DNA from: Pseudomonadota bacterium | GTDB taxonomy: Bacteria > Pseudomonadota > Alphaproteobacteria > Rhizobiales > Devosiaceae | Length of the DNA: 64,000 nucleotides | Reading direction: 5' to 3' | Assembly: GCA_023393475.1 (NCBI GenBank) | Contig: JAEWLC010000012.1 | Span: 1 to 64,000 of the forward strand | In this document: positions 51,195 to 59,894 of the stretch, piece after piece | Layout: every line of letters starts with the position of its first letter | Numbering within the stretch: the stretch's first letter is position 1 | Notes under the pieces: generated by a model | What the model was told of the DNA's origin: nothing | Database searches by the model: none | Seen by the model: only the letters and a program-made list of their open reading frames with translations | Program-made: the position numbers and the translations under genes

Positions 51195-52535
51195 ATGGCG
51201 AACGCGGTCAAGGAAGCCAATCTGGCAACTCGAGAGGCGAGGAGCCGACTGGACAAGCGCAAGAAGCCGCACTGGCGGCTGCTCGATAGCGGCCTGCATC
51301 TCGGCTACTTCAAGGGTGAGCGAGGAGGCTCATGGATTGGGCGCCGTTACGCGGGTAAAGGCAAGTACTCAGAGAAAACCCTGGGCACTGCAGACGACCG
51401 GCAGGACGCGGATGGCAACACCATCCTCACCTTCTCACAGGCCAAGAAGCACGCGGAGGCGTGGGCGGCCGGTGACTCTGAGCGAACCCGTCTGGAAAAG
51501 CTCGGCGCTCCGTTGACCGTCGGGATGGCGGTCGAGGAGTACCTCGCGGCGCGGGAGAAGGCAGGCCTGCTCGACGGCAGCTACCGGCTGAAGCGCCACC
51601 TGCTGACCCACCCTATTGCCGACAAGCTGCTAGCAGGTCTGAAGAGTACGGACCTCTCGGACTGGCTCGGCAACCTTGCAGGAAAGGATGGCAAACCTCT
51701 CAAGCCCGCGACGATCGCGCGCACCGCCACGGACCTCAAGGCTGCTCTGAACGCCGCTCGACCCGCACACCCTGAGCAGCTCCCGGATGGGCCGGGGTTC
51801 CAGCTGATGGTCAAGGACGGGCTGAAGCCGCGTAAAGCAATGGCCCCCGCGACGCGCAAGCCGCAAATTCTCAGCGACGCCAAGCTCAAGGCCGTTGACG
51901 CCGCCGCGATCGAGGTCGACGAGGACGGGGATTGGGAGGGCGACCTGCGCATGATGCTGGCGGTGCTTGCCGCCACCGGCACCCGGTTCTCCCAGGCGGC
52001 CCGCATCACGGTGGGCGATGTGCAGCAGGCCGAAAGGCGCATCATGGTGCCGGTGTCGCGCAAGGGGAGGGGCGAGAAGAACCAGAGCCATACCCGGTGC
52101 CCGGTTCCCGCCGAGCTGATCGACCTGCTTAAACCCGCGCTGGACGGCCGCGATGACGATGAAATCCTGTTGCTCCGGCCGCGGTGGAAGCAGACGGGGC
52201 CGGTCGCGTGGGTTAAGACGGGCCGCGAGCCGTGGCTCCACCCGAGCGAGTTAAGCCGGCCGTGGCAGGCGATCCGCGAGAAGGTCGGCCTCTCCGCGGA
52301 CATCGTGCCTTACACCTTCCGGCACTCCTCGATTGTGCGCTGGCTACGCAAAGGAAAACCCGTCCTCTGGGTTGCGAAGTTGCACGACACTTCTTCGGCT
52401 ATGATCGACAGCCACTATGGCGCCTTCATCCTCGACGCCGACGACGAGCACGCCGCGGAGGCCGTGGTGCCGCTGCTTAGCACGCCTGTGATGCCGCTGC
52501 TGCGGGCGGTCCCAAAAGAGGCAGGTCGAGCATGA
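51195..52535 (+). CDS. Tyrosine-type integrase
   Basis: 446 aa from ATG 51195. N-terminal arm-binding and core-binding domains (about 40-190), then the catalytic domain: Arg in LAATGTRFSQAARI (near 258), the HxxR box YTFRHSSIVRWL (near 372) and Tyr in IDSHYGAFI (near 402). It inserts the element at the tRNA-Glu 3' half and excises it with an excisionase. It points away from the att site. Two TTGGGGAGA repeats (51167, 51179) lie just before the start. Confidence 0.95.
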   Translation: MANAVKEANLATREARSRLDKRKKPHWRLLDSGLHLGYFKGERGGSWIGRRYAGKGKYSEKTLGTADDRQDADGNTILTFSQAKKHAEAWAAGDSERTRLEKLGAPLTVGMAVEEYLAAREKAGLLDGSYRLKRHLLTHPIADKLLAGLKSTDLSDWLGNLAGKDGKPLKPATIARTATDLKAALNAARPAHPEQLPDGPGFQLMVKDGLKPRKAMAPATRKPQILSDAKLKAVDAAAIEVDEDGDWEGDLRMMLAVLAATGTRFSQAARITVGDVQQAERRIMVPVSRKGRGEKNQSHTRCPVPAELIDLLKPALDGRDDDEILLLRPRWKQTGPVAWVKTGREPWLHPSELSRPWQAIREKVGLSADIVPYTFRHSSIVRWLRKGKPVLWVAKLHDTSSAMIDSHYGAFILDADDEHAAEAVVPLLSTPVMPLLRAVPKEAGRA

Positions 52536-52866
52536 ATACCGTCACGGCCTTGGTGTTCACGGAAAGGTGATCGCCCGCTTATCGCGAACCTGGGTCGAGG
52601 TAGGTCGCGCTAATGCGCAAGCTTCTGGACTTTTCGCAGATCCTTGAAAGCGCTTAATAATCGTACTCGATCGGCCTAGTGAACTTTTCCCACCACGTGC
52701 CGGCAAAATGTACTTTTAGACACTGGTCCAGTACTAGAGCAGTACTGCGAGATGCTGTCACGAATGCGAGGAAGCGGAACCGGAATTACTGTAATAGTTT
52801 GACACCTTCGGCCTGTTGCTTATGTTTGGCGCCAGGTTCATGCACACGCAAGGAAGTCGTCAGAAA
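52536..52866. promoter_or_regulatory. Gap with a CAGTACT dyad
   Basis: No supported gene. It contains a perfect inverted repeat CAGTACT (52729-52735) / AGTACTG (52741-52747) with a 5-base spacer, 120 bases before the excisionase-like gene. It may be a binding site for that protein or for the integrase, or the control region of the early genes. Confidence 0.45.
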
Positions 52867-53151
52867 ATGAATAAGCAGCAGCAGCTAAAAAGCGGCCGGC
52901 ACCTCGAGGCGGGCGAAAAAGTTCGCGCCGGGGTTCCGCTCTCAGTTGAGGATTGGTGCGCGCTGGAGGGCGTGTCCAGGCAGCAGTGGTATTCGCGCGT
53001 CGACCGCGGGGACGCACCGGCGTTCTACTACAACGGTGGCGTCGTTCGCATCGCCGCGGCTGACTATCTCGCCTGGGTGGAAATCATGAAAGCCGCTGCG
53101 AAGCGAGGGGCCGACGCAGCCCCCGCCGCCGCTGAAGCCGTAGCAGCCTGA
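52867..53151 (+). CDS. Excisionase/AlpA-like HTH protein
   Basis: 94 aa from ATG 52867, with AGGAAG upstream. The centre reads LSVEDWCALEGVSRQQWYSR then DRGDAPAFYYNGGVVRI, the winged-helix pattern of MerR-like excisionases and AlpA. It ends in an Ala-rich tail. It may direct excision or activate the replication genes that follow. It is followed at 61 bases by an unknown gene and then the primase. Confidence 0.72.
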   Translation: MNKQQQLKSGRHLEAGEKVRAGVPLSVEDWCALEGVSRQQWYSRVDRGDAPAFYYNGGVVRIAAADYLAWVEIMKAAAKRGADAAPAAAEAVAA

Positions 53152-53211
53152 AAAGAGCTGCCGCGCCCGGGGGAGGGGCGCGGCAAGTGATCGCGTCTTA
53201 GGAATATATTC

Positions 53212-53556
53212 ATGTCTACTCCCAAAATGCTGCGCCCGTCAATGTACGGCGCATACGATGACTGCACGCGGGTACCGCGCTGGGCGATGTTCGGGTTCCC
53301 CAGCGAAGCCGCGTTCATCGAGACGTTGGCAGCGCGTGCAGCCGGCGCAGGGCACGACCGCCACGCGGTGCCGATAGCGTTCGCCGTCGAGTTCATGCTG
53401 GACCTTTATCTCGCCCTTCCCACAATGCCGCGCGCCGAGCGCCGCCGCATTGCCAAGGAGCGGGACGCCCTAGTCGCGAAGATCACCGCACGTCTCACCG
53501 AGAAGCACCTGGGCGCCCGGCTCGCCGCGTGGGAACCGGAGGAGGAGCCATCATGA
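53212..53556 (+). CDS. Unknown 114-aa protein of the replication module
   Basis: 114 aa, soluble. It begins MSTPKMLRPSMYGAYDD, has a hydrophobic middle (HAVPIAFAVEFMLDLYLALP) and a basic helical end (ERRRIAKERDALVAKI). The stop overlaps the primase start by four bases (ATGA), so it is translated with it. No family recognised; a primase partner or regulator by context. Confidence 0.6.
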   Translation: MSTPKMLRPSMYGAYDDCTRVPRWAMFGFPSEAAFIETLAARAAGAGHDRHAVPIAFAVEFMLDLYLALPTMPRAERRRIAKERDALVAKITARLTEKHLGARLAAWEPEEEPS

Positions 53557-54686
53557 AGACCCTTCAGCGCGAGGGCGGTACCTTGATACCGCTCGACACT
53601 ACGCCAGCGCTACCCGGAAACGGCTTCTGGCGCACGCACGGCCCGGCGCTCGCCGCGATGGGCTATAAGCTGGTGCCGCTCAAGCCCGGCACCAAGCGGC
53701 CTGACGGCTTTGACTGGGTGGATACCGACTTCAACAGCGACAAGGCCATGCGCCGCGGCTTCCGCGGCGACGGCGCCGGCATAAAGACCGGCGTCCTCAA
53801 CGCCGACGGCTATGCCGTCATCGGCCTCGACATAGACTGCGACGATCCGCAGGTGGTCGAGCAGTACGTCGCCTGGTGCTGGCAGCACCTGGGGCGGCCA
53901 CTACGGCGAGACGGCAGCCGCGGGACGATGCTCCTCTATCGCAGTGGCAAGCCGCACAGGTACACGCCGTCCCACGCGTACAGGGCGCCGGGGCATGAGA
54001 AGCCACAGCGCCTTGAGGTGCTTGGTACCGGGCGGCAGGCCGCCGTCTATGTCGAGCACTCCGACAGTGGGCAGCCCTACTACCGCTACCCGGAAGGCGA
54101 GCTTACCGATATGCCGTGCGGCGAGCTGACGGAGATCAGCGAGCAGCAAATCTTCGCGGCCGTCGACCATTTCGACGGCCTGGCACGTGGGGCGATCGGC
54201 TGGACGCAGGTCGTGTCCATCGCCCGTACGGGCGGTGGCGAGCACAAGGCGGGCGCGAACCAGCAGGCGCCGCTCTGGAAGCTGGAGGCGGCCATGGCCG
54301 TGATCCCGACGAGCGTCGCCGACGACTACAACAGCTGGATTACATTTGGCGCGGCGCTGCACACGGCCACCTGCGGCAGCGCGCTCGGACTGAGGCTGTG
54401 GGACAACTGGTCACGGCAGAGCGACCGTTACGACGACGACACCGACACGGACGCCAAGTGGGCGTCATTTGGCAAGACAGCGCCGGGGCAGGTGCGCGCC
54501 GGTGCCGGCTTGATTTTGCACAGGGCCGACAAGGCCTCACCGGGCTGGCGGCGGCGGGCCCGGGAGGCACGCGCGGCGGCGCTTGCCGCCAGCCAACCCG
54601 TCGAGCGGTACCGGATTGGCGACGACGTTTTCGACATGAACGAAGTGGCGGAAAAACTCCGCCGAGCAACGGGGGCTAAACGATGA
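53553..54686 (+). CDS. Primase-polymerase with PriCT-2 domain
   Basis: 377 aa from ATG 53553 (GGAGGAG upstream). N-terminal primase-polymerase (Prim-Pol) fold: GYKLVPLKPGTKRPDG, GLDIDCDDPQVVEQY with the acidic pair (about 90-97) and LEVLGTGRQAAVYVEH. C-terminal PriCT-2 domain (about 240-310): AMAVIPTSVADDYNSWITFG, WDNWSRQSDRYD. It makes primers for the element's own replication with the helicase gene, which it overlaps by four bases. Confidence 0.85.
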   Translation: MKTLQREGGTLIPLDTTPALPGNGFWRTHGPALAAMGYKLVPLKPGTKRPDGFDWVDTDFNSDKAMRRGFRGDGAGIKTGVLNADGYAVIGLDIDCDDPQVVEQYVAWCWQHLGRPLRRDGSRGTMLLYRSGKPHRYTPSHAYRAPGHEKPQRLEVLGTGRQAAVYVEHSDSGQPYYRYPEGELTDMPCGELTEISEQQIFAAVDHFDGLARGAIGWTQVVSIARTGGGEHKAGANQQAPLWKLEAAMAVIPTSVADDYNSWITFGAALHTATCGSALGLRLWDNWSRQSDRYDDDTDTDAKWASFGKTAPGQVRAGAGLILHRADKASPGWRRRAREARAAALAASQPVERYRIGDDVFDMNEVAEKLRRATGAKR

Positions 54687-56158
54687 CAACCGAAGAGACC
54701 ACCGAAGCGAGCTGCATTCTACCGTCACCCACTGCGCCCCGCTTGGTCGCGAAGCTGTTTCTCGCCACGCAGTGCATGCAGGGCGACGCCCTGACGCTCC
54801 GCCATTGGCGCGGCGGCTGGTGGTCGCATTCAGGCGCCAATTGGCGCGAAGCGAGCCGGGACGACATCATGGCGCGCCTTTACGATTTCACTGACGGAGC
54901 GTTCTACAGCAACGCCAAGGACGAGGTCGTCCCTTGGTCGCCGACCAAGCACCGCATCGCCAACCTGATGGAGGCGCTGAAGACATGTTGCCTGACGGAC
55001 GACAAGGTCAACCCCGGCGAATGGCTCGACGGCCGCGCCTCCGGACGCATTGTCGCCTGCCGCAACGGGCTGCTCGATCTGAAAAGCCGCGAACTGCTGC
55101 AGCACACGCCGTGGTTCTTCAACCTGCAGGCGCTGACGTTCGACTACGACGCCGAAGCCACATGCCCGACCTGGGAGGGCTTTATGGGCGACCTGTGGGG
55201 CGACGACGACGAGCCGCCGATGGCATTGGAAGAGATGATGGGCTGCGCCGTGGCCGGTAAGCACGATCTGCATCGCATCCTGGTGCTGGTGGGACCGCCC
55301 CGTGGTGGCAAGTCGACGATCGTCAACGTCTTCACGGCGCTGGTGGGGAAGGAAAACACGGCGTCACCGAGCCTGATGGGGCTGGCCGACGACAAGACGT
55401 TGTCCTCGCTCATCGGCAAGTCGCTCTGCATAAATGGCGACATCCGCGCCACAGGCGGCCAGGGGCCGAAGATCGCGGAACATCTGCTGCGCATTTCCGG
55501 CGGCGACAGCTTCACGATCGACCGCAAGTACAAGGAGCCGTGGATCGGGACGCTACCCGTGCTGATCGTCCAGGTCAGCAACGAGCTGCCGACGATCAGG
55601 GATGCGAGCGGCGCGCTAGCGAAGCGCTACCTGCCGCTGATCCTGAGAGAGAGCTGGGAGGGCCGCGAGGACCGGAGCCTGGAGGGGAGGCTATTGGCCG
55701 AGCTGCCGGGCATCCTCAATCTGGCCCTCGAGGGGCTTGACGCTGTCGAGAAGAGCGGCAGGTTCACTGAGCCGAAGGCATCGCAGGAAGCAGTCCTGGA
55801 CCTCGCCGAAATGGCGTCGCCGATGAAGCGCTTCGTGAACGAGCGGCTCGCTGTGATGCCGCGCGGCGGCGATCGCGACGACTACGTCGTAGAGAGTGGT
55901 GCACTACTCGCCGCGTACAACAGTTGGGCGATCGAAAACCACGAGGGCCAGATCGACAAGACGCGGCTGGGGCAGCGCCTGCGGGCCGTTGTCCCGTACT
56001 GCGCACGGACGCAGCCGCGCGGCGAGGAAGGGGGGCGCGTCTCAGCATATTCAGGCGTTCGGCTGCTGCGGGGAGAAAGTCCGACACTGGCGGCAGTCAG
56101 CAAATTGTCGCTGCGTATGGGGCACAACGTCCACGTCATCGGGGGAGGCGAGGGGTGA
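54683..56158 (+). CDS. D5/P4-type superfamily 3 replicative helicase
   Basis: 491 aa. A D5_N-type domain (about 90-190, WLDGRASGRIVACRNGLLDL) precedes the SF3 helicase: Walker A LVLVGPPRGGKSTIVNVF (about 198-215), Walker B and sensor in LCINGDIRA and LIVQVSNELPTIRDASGAL (B'/C motif), and arginine finger in KRYLPLIL. The C-terminus is a likely winged helix for origin binding. Together with the primase it forms the P4-like replication pair, directly upstream of the iteron array. Confidence 0.9.
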   Translation: MTTEETTEASCILPSPTAPRLVAKLFLATQCMQGDALTLRHWRGGWWSHSGANWREASRDDIMARLYDFTDGAFYSNAKDEVVPWSPTKHRIANLMEALKTCCLTDDKVNPGEWLDGRASGRIVACRNGLLDLKSRELLQHTPWFFNLQALTFDYDAEATCPTWEGFMGDLWGDDDEPPMALEEMMGCAVAGKHDLHRILVLVGPPRGGKSTIVNVFTALVGKENTASPSLMGLADDKTLSSLIGKSLCINGDIRATGGQGPKIAEHLLRISGGDSFTIDRKYKEPWIGTLPVLIVQVSNELPTIRDASGALAKRYLPLILRESWEGREDRSLEGRLLAELPGILNLALEGLDAVEKSGRFTEPKASQEAVLDLAEMASPMKRFVNERLAVMPRGGDRDDYVVESGALLAAYNSWAIENHEGQIDKTRLGQRLRAVVPYCARTQPRGEEGGRVSAYSGVRLLRGESPTLAAVSKLSLRMGHNVHVIGGGEG

Positions 56159-56310
56159 TGGCAAGCAGTAAACGGCCTGTGCCGCAGCCTTGTGCCGGCA
56201 CAGGCTGCGGCAAGGCGTGCGCCGTGCCGCACAGGCTTGGCACAGGGGTGCGCTTGTGCCGGCACAGGCTTGGCACAGGTCGTTGCAATGGCTTAAGTGA
56301 TTGTTGCTGA
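56158..56310 (+). CDS. Cys-rich 50-aa frame through the iterons
   Basis: ATG 56158 overlaps the helicase stop (TGATG). The frame gives 50 residues with eight cysteines (PCAGTGCGKACAVPHRL, CRHRLGTGRCNGLSDCC). Because it reads through the GGCACAGG repeats, its composition may be a by-product of them. It could still be made by coupling. Confidence 0.25.
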   Translation: MASSKRPVPQPCAGTGCGKACAVPHRLGTGVRLCRHRLGTGRCNGLSDCC

Positions 56311-56425
56311 ACTTCTTTTTCGTCTTGGCACAGGTGGCACAGGCCTTTTCTAGAAAGACTTTCTTAGGTTAGAGCGAAGGCACTAGAGGAAAACATATAG
56401 GGAATTGGCCTGTGCCACCTGTGCC
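56176..56425. other. Iteron array, probable replication origin
   Basis: GGCACAGG occurs at 56197, 56239, 56261, 56272, 56327 and 56336, and its complement CCTGTGCC at 56176, 56409 and 56418, with near copies at 56189, 56228 and 56253. Two of the pairs are head-to-head, with the halves GTGCC-GGCAC touching. An A+T-rich tract (56282-56408) lies between clusters. Position after primase and helicase genes, repeats and AT-rich tract fit an origin of a P4-like element. Confidence 0.8.
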
Positions 56426-56507
56426 AAACCCTGCCAGCGGCCGCGGTAGGGCAGCAAAGGAACCCTCTGCAAAGGACCTTGCCACCACGAGCAACCGAGG
56501 AAATGCC

Positions 56508-56987
56508 ATGGCTACCCACCCCCATAGGGCGATACCAGGCGCAGTGCGCGGTAGGCCGACGCTGCTGCCTTCCACAGTGATCTGTGAAACCCGTATCCTC
56601 GCTCATGCGGGTTTCACCGTGCAGGATATGGCCGAGCATTTTGGTGTGGATCGCTCGACGATGTACCGTCAGAGGAGATACGCGCCGGTATTTTTGCAGT
56701 CCCTAAAGGAGGGCCGTGGCGCGTTTGTCGCTCTGGAGGCCGCCGCGGCCGCGGTGCAAGCCGCTGAAACCGCCGCCGCCGAGCGGAGAGACCTGCAGGA
56801 AGCCGCGCGGGCGGCTGCGGCGTTGATCCGGGACTTCATGCCCGCACCTGCGCCGACCGGAACCTCGCCCAATAGGGGACCACCGGTCGCGGACTGGCAG
56901 GACGGCCCCGACGAGGCCTGGCCGCAGGATGATGCCACCGCAGGCGAGCCGATCCCGCTCGACGATCCGCTCCGCGACTGGAGCTGA
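56508..56987 (+). CDS. HTH protein of the phage-like module
   Basis: 159 aa from ATG 56508 (GAGG upstream). The HTH reads AGFTVQDMAEHFGVDRSTMY, like small-terminase or resolvase-type helices. It is followed by an Ala-rich helix (about 80-125) and a Pro/Asp-rich acidic tail. It might be a small terminase-like packaging protein or a regulator of the origin. It begins 80 bases past the last iteron. Confidence 0.65.
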   Translation: MATHPHRAIPGAVRGRPTLLPSTVICETRILAHAGFTVQDMAEHFGVDRSTMYRQRRYAPVFLQSLKEGRGAFVALEAAAAAVQAAETAAAERRDLQEAARAAAALIRDFMPAPAPTGTSPNRGPPVADWQDGPDEAWPQDDATAGEPIPLDDPLRDWS

Positions 56988-56990
56988 GGA

Positions 56991-57122
56991 ATGGGGCGAT
57001 ACCGCCTACTGCCCGGCGGGCATACCCTGCTCACCGCCCCTTCACTCGCGGCTCTCGGGACGGACAGACCTGCTCCACCGCAGACATTTTTGCTGCGCCC
57101 TGAAATCAGTACTCCGCTGTAG
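56991..57122 (+). CDS. Small 43-aa hypothetical protein
   Basis: ATG 56991, three bases after the previous stop, with GGAG seven bases upstream. It gives MGRYRLLPGGHTLLTAPSLA and ends PEISTPL. No family recognised. The frame may be accidental; the rest of the 56988-57257 gap shows nothing else. Confidence 0.3.
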   Translation: MGRYRLLPGGHTLLTAPSLAALGTDRPAPPQTFLLRPEISTPL

Positions 57123-57257
57123 TAGGGGTGGAACAGCCCGGTATTTCTGACATGCCCTGACAAAAATAATCCAAACTATTACAGCGCACTAGGGCAGTTC
57201 GCGGGCTATGCTTTCGAGGCGTTCCCCAACGAAATCCCCCAGAAGCGCCAAAGAAAC

Positions 57258-57653
57258 ATGCCCGATACCGCCAACGAAGTCCTTAAGTCCCACTCCGCGC
57301 TGCGACATAAGGCGAACGCCAAGCCGTTCACGGGCGACGGCAGAACGGTCGTCGCAAGGCGCTTCCGCGAACTTATCGCTACCCACACCAGCGAACTGGG
57401 GCACGAACCATCTGAAGCCGAGGTTAGCATCATCCGCCGAGCCAGCGCGCTCGAGGTTCAGCTCGAGCAGCTCGAGACTGCCTGGCTGTGCGAGGCGCCG
57501 CCAACGGCAGACCTCGAGGCCTACTCGCGGCTATCCAACACGCTACGCCGGCATCTCGCAGCTATTGGGCTCGGCCGCCGCTCGCCACCGGTGCGGCGTG
57601 CGGCCCCGACGCTGTCACAATATCTTCCGCAACCGAAAGGACTTGCCAAATGA
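57258..57653 (+). CDS. 131-aa phage/island protein of the alphaproteobacterial type
   Basis: 131 aa. It has RRFRELIATHTSELGHEPSE then EAEVSIIRRASALEVQLEQLE (helical pair), and TADLEAYSRLSNTLRRHLAAIGLGRR. This pattern recurs in proteins that follow P4-like primases in alphaproteobacterial islands, from memory. It could be a packaging or capsid-redirecting factor; this is inference. It overlaps the next gene by four bases (ATGA). Confidence 0.65.
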   Translation: MPDTANEVLKSHSALRHKANAKPFTGDGRTVVARRFRELIATHTSELGHEPSEAEVSIIRRASALEVQLEQLETAWLCEAPPTADLEAYSRLSNTLRRHLAAIGLGRRSPPVRRAAPTLSQYLPQPKGLAK

Positions 57654-58819
57654 CCAAAGCCGCCGCTCGCGCCGCTACCGCTACCGCTACCGCTACCGCT
57701 ACCGCCGTCGCCGCCGCCGCTCAGGCTGACGTGAACCGCATTGCAGCCGAACTCGAGCAGGCCGAGCTCTCCCTTGCGGAGTTGGAGGGCGGCCGCGGTG
57801 CGGTAGTCCAAGCCAACGGCGATGTTGCCGGCCTCGGTCGCGCAATTGTCGACGCCAGGGAGCTCATCACGACCTTGACCGCGGGCCTCATGGAGGCTCG
57901 GTCCGCGTACAACGCTGCTGCTGACGCCGAGGCCGCGGCGGAACTCGAGGCCGAGGGGAACGCGCTTAGCGCCGGCGAGGCACAGGAGCTCGAGTCTGCC
58001 TACGAGTCCCTTGGCGAACTTCTCGGGACGATCGCCAACCTGGGACCCACCATCAGCGCGCACGAGGACGCGATTAGGCATTTCAACGACAAGGCAAATC
58101 GCTTCCGCCGCCCTGATCTGGTGCTGTCGCCCGAGACGATCCGGGAGCGCGCCAAGGTCGCCTTGGGCGGGCTCGACGCGGGCGCCGGGACCCGACCTTC
58201 TGTCGCGCGGCAGGGCGAGAGCGACGAGGTTTGGCTGCAACGCGTTACAGTGACCTTCGAGAAGCGCTCGCGTGAACGGCCCGGGCGGCGCGAGGACCAT
58301 GTGGCCTTCGACCGCCGAGCACCTGGGGCGGACTTCGCCCGAGCTGCCTTCGTCGCGCGCAACGAAGGCGAGGGCGAGACCGAGCATCAGCGCCGCCAAC
58401 TGCGCTCGATAGTGCAGCATCTGCACGTGTCCCCGTTCTTCGGCACGGGCGGTAGCGCAGGTGCGTCCCCAGAGGAGAGTGAGGACGACTACTGTCGCCG
58501 CGTGTGGGCGCAGGTCGCCAGGAAGTTGGGCCTCGAACGAGAGGGCGAAAGCGATGAGGCCTATCGGCTGCGCCGTTTGCGCGCGGCGGAAAAGGCTCAG
58601 GATCGTGCGGTCGCTTCCAACCCGCTTGTAAGGGCAGGAGAGCGGGCAATGTTGGTGATCCAGCAGCACGCCCTCGGTCTATCGCCCCACGAGCGTAACC
58701 GCCGCTACCCGCGGCAGGTTTCGCAAGCCAGCCTTGAGGGTAGGAAGATTGCCCATCCCGATGACCTGGTGCTGGCCGGCCAAAGGTCGATCCGCGCAAT
58801 ACGGGCTTTGCGAGGTTAA
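57650..58819 (+). CDS. 389-aa Ala/Glu-rich coiled-coil protein
   Basis: Starts at ATG 57650 inside the previous stop. The N-terminal residues 8-22 are an Ala-Thr repeat from a 6-bp tandem repeat. A long helical coiled coil follows (about 25-150, rich in A, E, L), then basic regions with two near-repeats of QGESDEVWLQR / EREGESDEAYRLRR, and a basic C-terminus. No catalytic motif was seen. The QGESDE-type repeat suggests a structural or DNA-associated protein, perhaps scaffold-like. Confidence 0.6.
   Translation: MTKAAARAATATATATATAVAAAAQADVNRIAAELEQAELSLAELEGGRGAVVQANGDVAGLGRAIVDARELITTLTAGLMEARSAYNAAADAEAAAELEAEGNALSAGEAQELESAYESLGELLGTIANLGPTISAHEDAIRHFNDKANRFRRPDLVLSPETIRERAKVALGGLDAGAGTRPSVARQGESDEVWLQRVTVTFEKRSRERPGRREDHVAFDRRAPGADFARAAFVARNEGEGETEHQRRQLRSIVQHLHVSPFFGTGGSAGASPEESEDDYCRRVWAQVARKLGLEREGESDEAYRLRRLRAAEKAQDRAVASNPLVRAGERAMLVIQQHALGLSPHERNRRYPRQVSQASLEGRKIAHPDDLVLAGQRSIRAIRALRG
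57674..57703 (+). repeat. Five tandem copies of GCTACC
   Basis: Perfect hexamer repeats inside the coiled-coil gene, coding for Ala-Thr pairs. Copy-number change by slippage keeps the frame and would lengthen or shorten the N-terminal tail. Confidence 0.9.
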
Positions 58820-58931
58820 GCGGGCACGCTAGCTGGCGGGCGCCGCGCCGCTAGGCTCGTAACCTTCTCCTCCAGCCCGCTAGAAGGGCGATTAGATTTG
58901 TGTAACTGTGCACTGGGGAGCGGGGGCTGAG

Positions 58932-59204
58932 ATGATGGGCGACCAATTATTTCAAGAGATCTGTGTCGACCTTCAAAGAGAGCTTGAAAAGGCAGTCCGA
59001 CCGCTAAATGTGCTGCCCGCCAGTGCCGCTACTTGCAAGGATAAGGTTACAGCGCTTGTAGCGGAGCTTGACGGTGCCCAAGGCGCCGACAGCGTCCAGA
59101 TCGCACTGCGGCGTGTGGCAAAAAGAGCCAGTGAGCGACATCCGGACTCCGAAGCTGAGGTGAAGAAGTATCTTGGATTTCTCGTTCCTTCGGCCACGTT
59201 CTAG
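58932..59204 (+). CDS. Unknown 90-aa protein
   Basis: Starts at ATG 58932 (GGGGAGCGGGGG upstream). It reads MMGDQLFQEICVDLQRELEK and is mostly helical. The final part (ALRRVAKRASERHPDSEAEVKKYLGFLV) is basic. It marks the beginning of the A+T-richer cargo. The stop overlaps the stop of the convergent membrane-protein gene by four bases. No family recognised. Confidence 0.5.
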   Translation: MMGDQLFQEICVDLQRELEKAVRPLNVLPASAATCKDKVTALVAELDGAQGADSVQIALRRVAKRASERHPDSEAEVKKYLGFLVPSATF

Positions 59205-59806
59205 CACTCAGGCTGGCTAGTAGACGCAGCCTTTACGCGCTCCGCGACTTCGGGGGGCGAGTAGTCGAACACGCTGTGCCAGGCCTCGGAACCCTGCGCG
59301 AGCCACCCAGTGCAGTACTGCTGGATGGCAAGGTTCACGGGCACCGTGCCGATCGCATGCCCTTGCGATGCCAGAATAGCGACGATCTCAAATAGGAAAC
59401 TCGCGTTCTCCGGCCCGGGAGTGTGGAGGCGCCCGGCGACTTTATCTAGGATTTCAACTCGGATGTGATCCTCTATAAATACTTGTAGCTCGGCGCTATC
59501 AAAAACGTGTTTCCCGACGACCTCATCATACGAGTGACGCGCCGCTGCCGACAGATGTCGGTACAGCTTCCAACGGAGGGAGTTGAGCCGCTCACTCTCC
59601 CAGCGGTCTCTATTTTGTAGAAGCGCCCGAAGCCAATCGGCAGCTGTGAGGTAGCCCACAACCCAGCATGTCGCTGTAAGCAGGAAAAGCAGCCAGAGGT
59701 AGCTAGGTGCTCCCCCCAGATAAATCCAGCACAACCAAGCTACCGCGGGAACTGCGAGCGCCACCAAGGACGAGGCGAGAACGTAGGCGTCACGCTTCCT
59801 AAGCAC
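59201..59806 (-). CDS. Two-helix membrane protein
   Basis: 201 aa. Two membrane helices at about 9-30 and 36-58 with a short loop, then a soluble domain (about 60-200) with WESERLNSLRWKLYRHLSAA and a conserved-looking EDHIRVEILDKVAGRLHTPG. It ends in a polar tail. It may be a membrane sensor or effector. It is divergent from the XRE gene, sharing its control region, so XRE could regulate both. No family recognised. Confidence 0.6.
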   Translation of the reverse strand: MLRKRDAYVLASSLVALAVPAVAWLCWIYLGGAPSYLWLLFLLTATCWVVGYLTAADWLRALLQNRDRWESERLNSLRWKLYRHLSAAARHSYDEVVGKHVFDSAELQVFIEDHIRVEILDKVAGRLHTPGPENASFLFEIVAILASQGHAIGTVPVNLAIQQYCTGWLAQGSEAWHSVFDYSPPEVAERVKAASTSQPEC

Positions 59807-59846
59807 CGATCTCTCCTAGTTCCCACGTCATCCACCACGAGCACGA

Positions 59847-59858
59847 GCACTATAGTGC
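59847..59858. promoter_or_regulatory. Perfect GCACTATAGTGC palindrome, likely XRE operator
   Basis: A 12-bp perfect palindrome between the divergent membrane-protein and XRE genes, with GAGCAC repeated just before it. Its size fits an XRE/Cro-type dimer site. Confidence 0.6.
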
Positions 59859-59894
59859 GTAGCACGATACTGCTCAATCTGGCCGCATGGTGCA

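Noticed and set aside
56158..56310. A real zinc-knuckle gene
   Set aside because: Listed only at low confidence: its cysteines come from the frame in which the iterons are read, so coding is not shown.
57674..57703. CRISPR array
   Set aside because: Short hexamer repeats without spacers inside a coding region; no CRISPR array was seen anywhere in the window.
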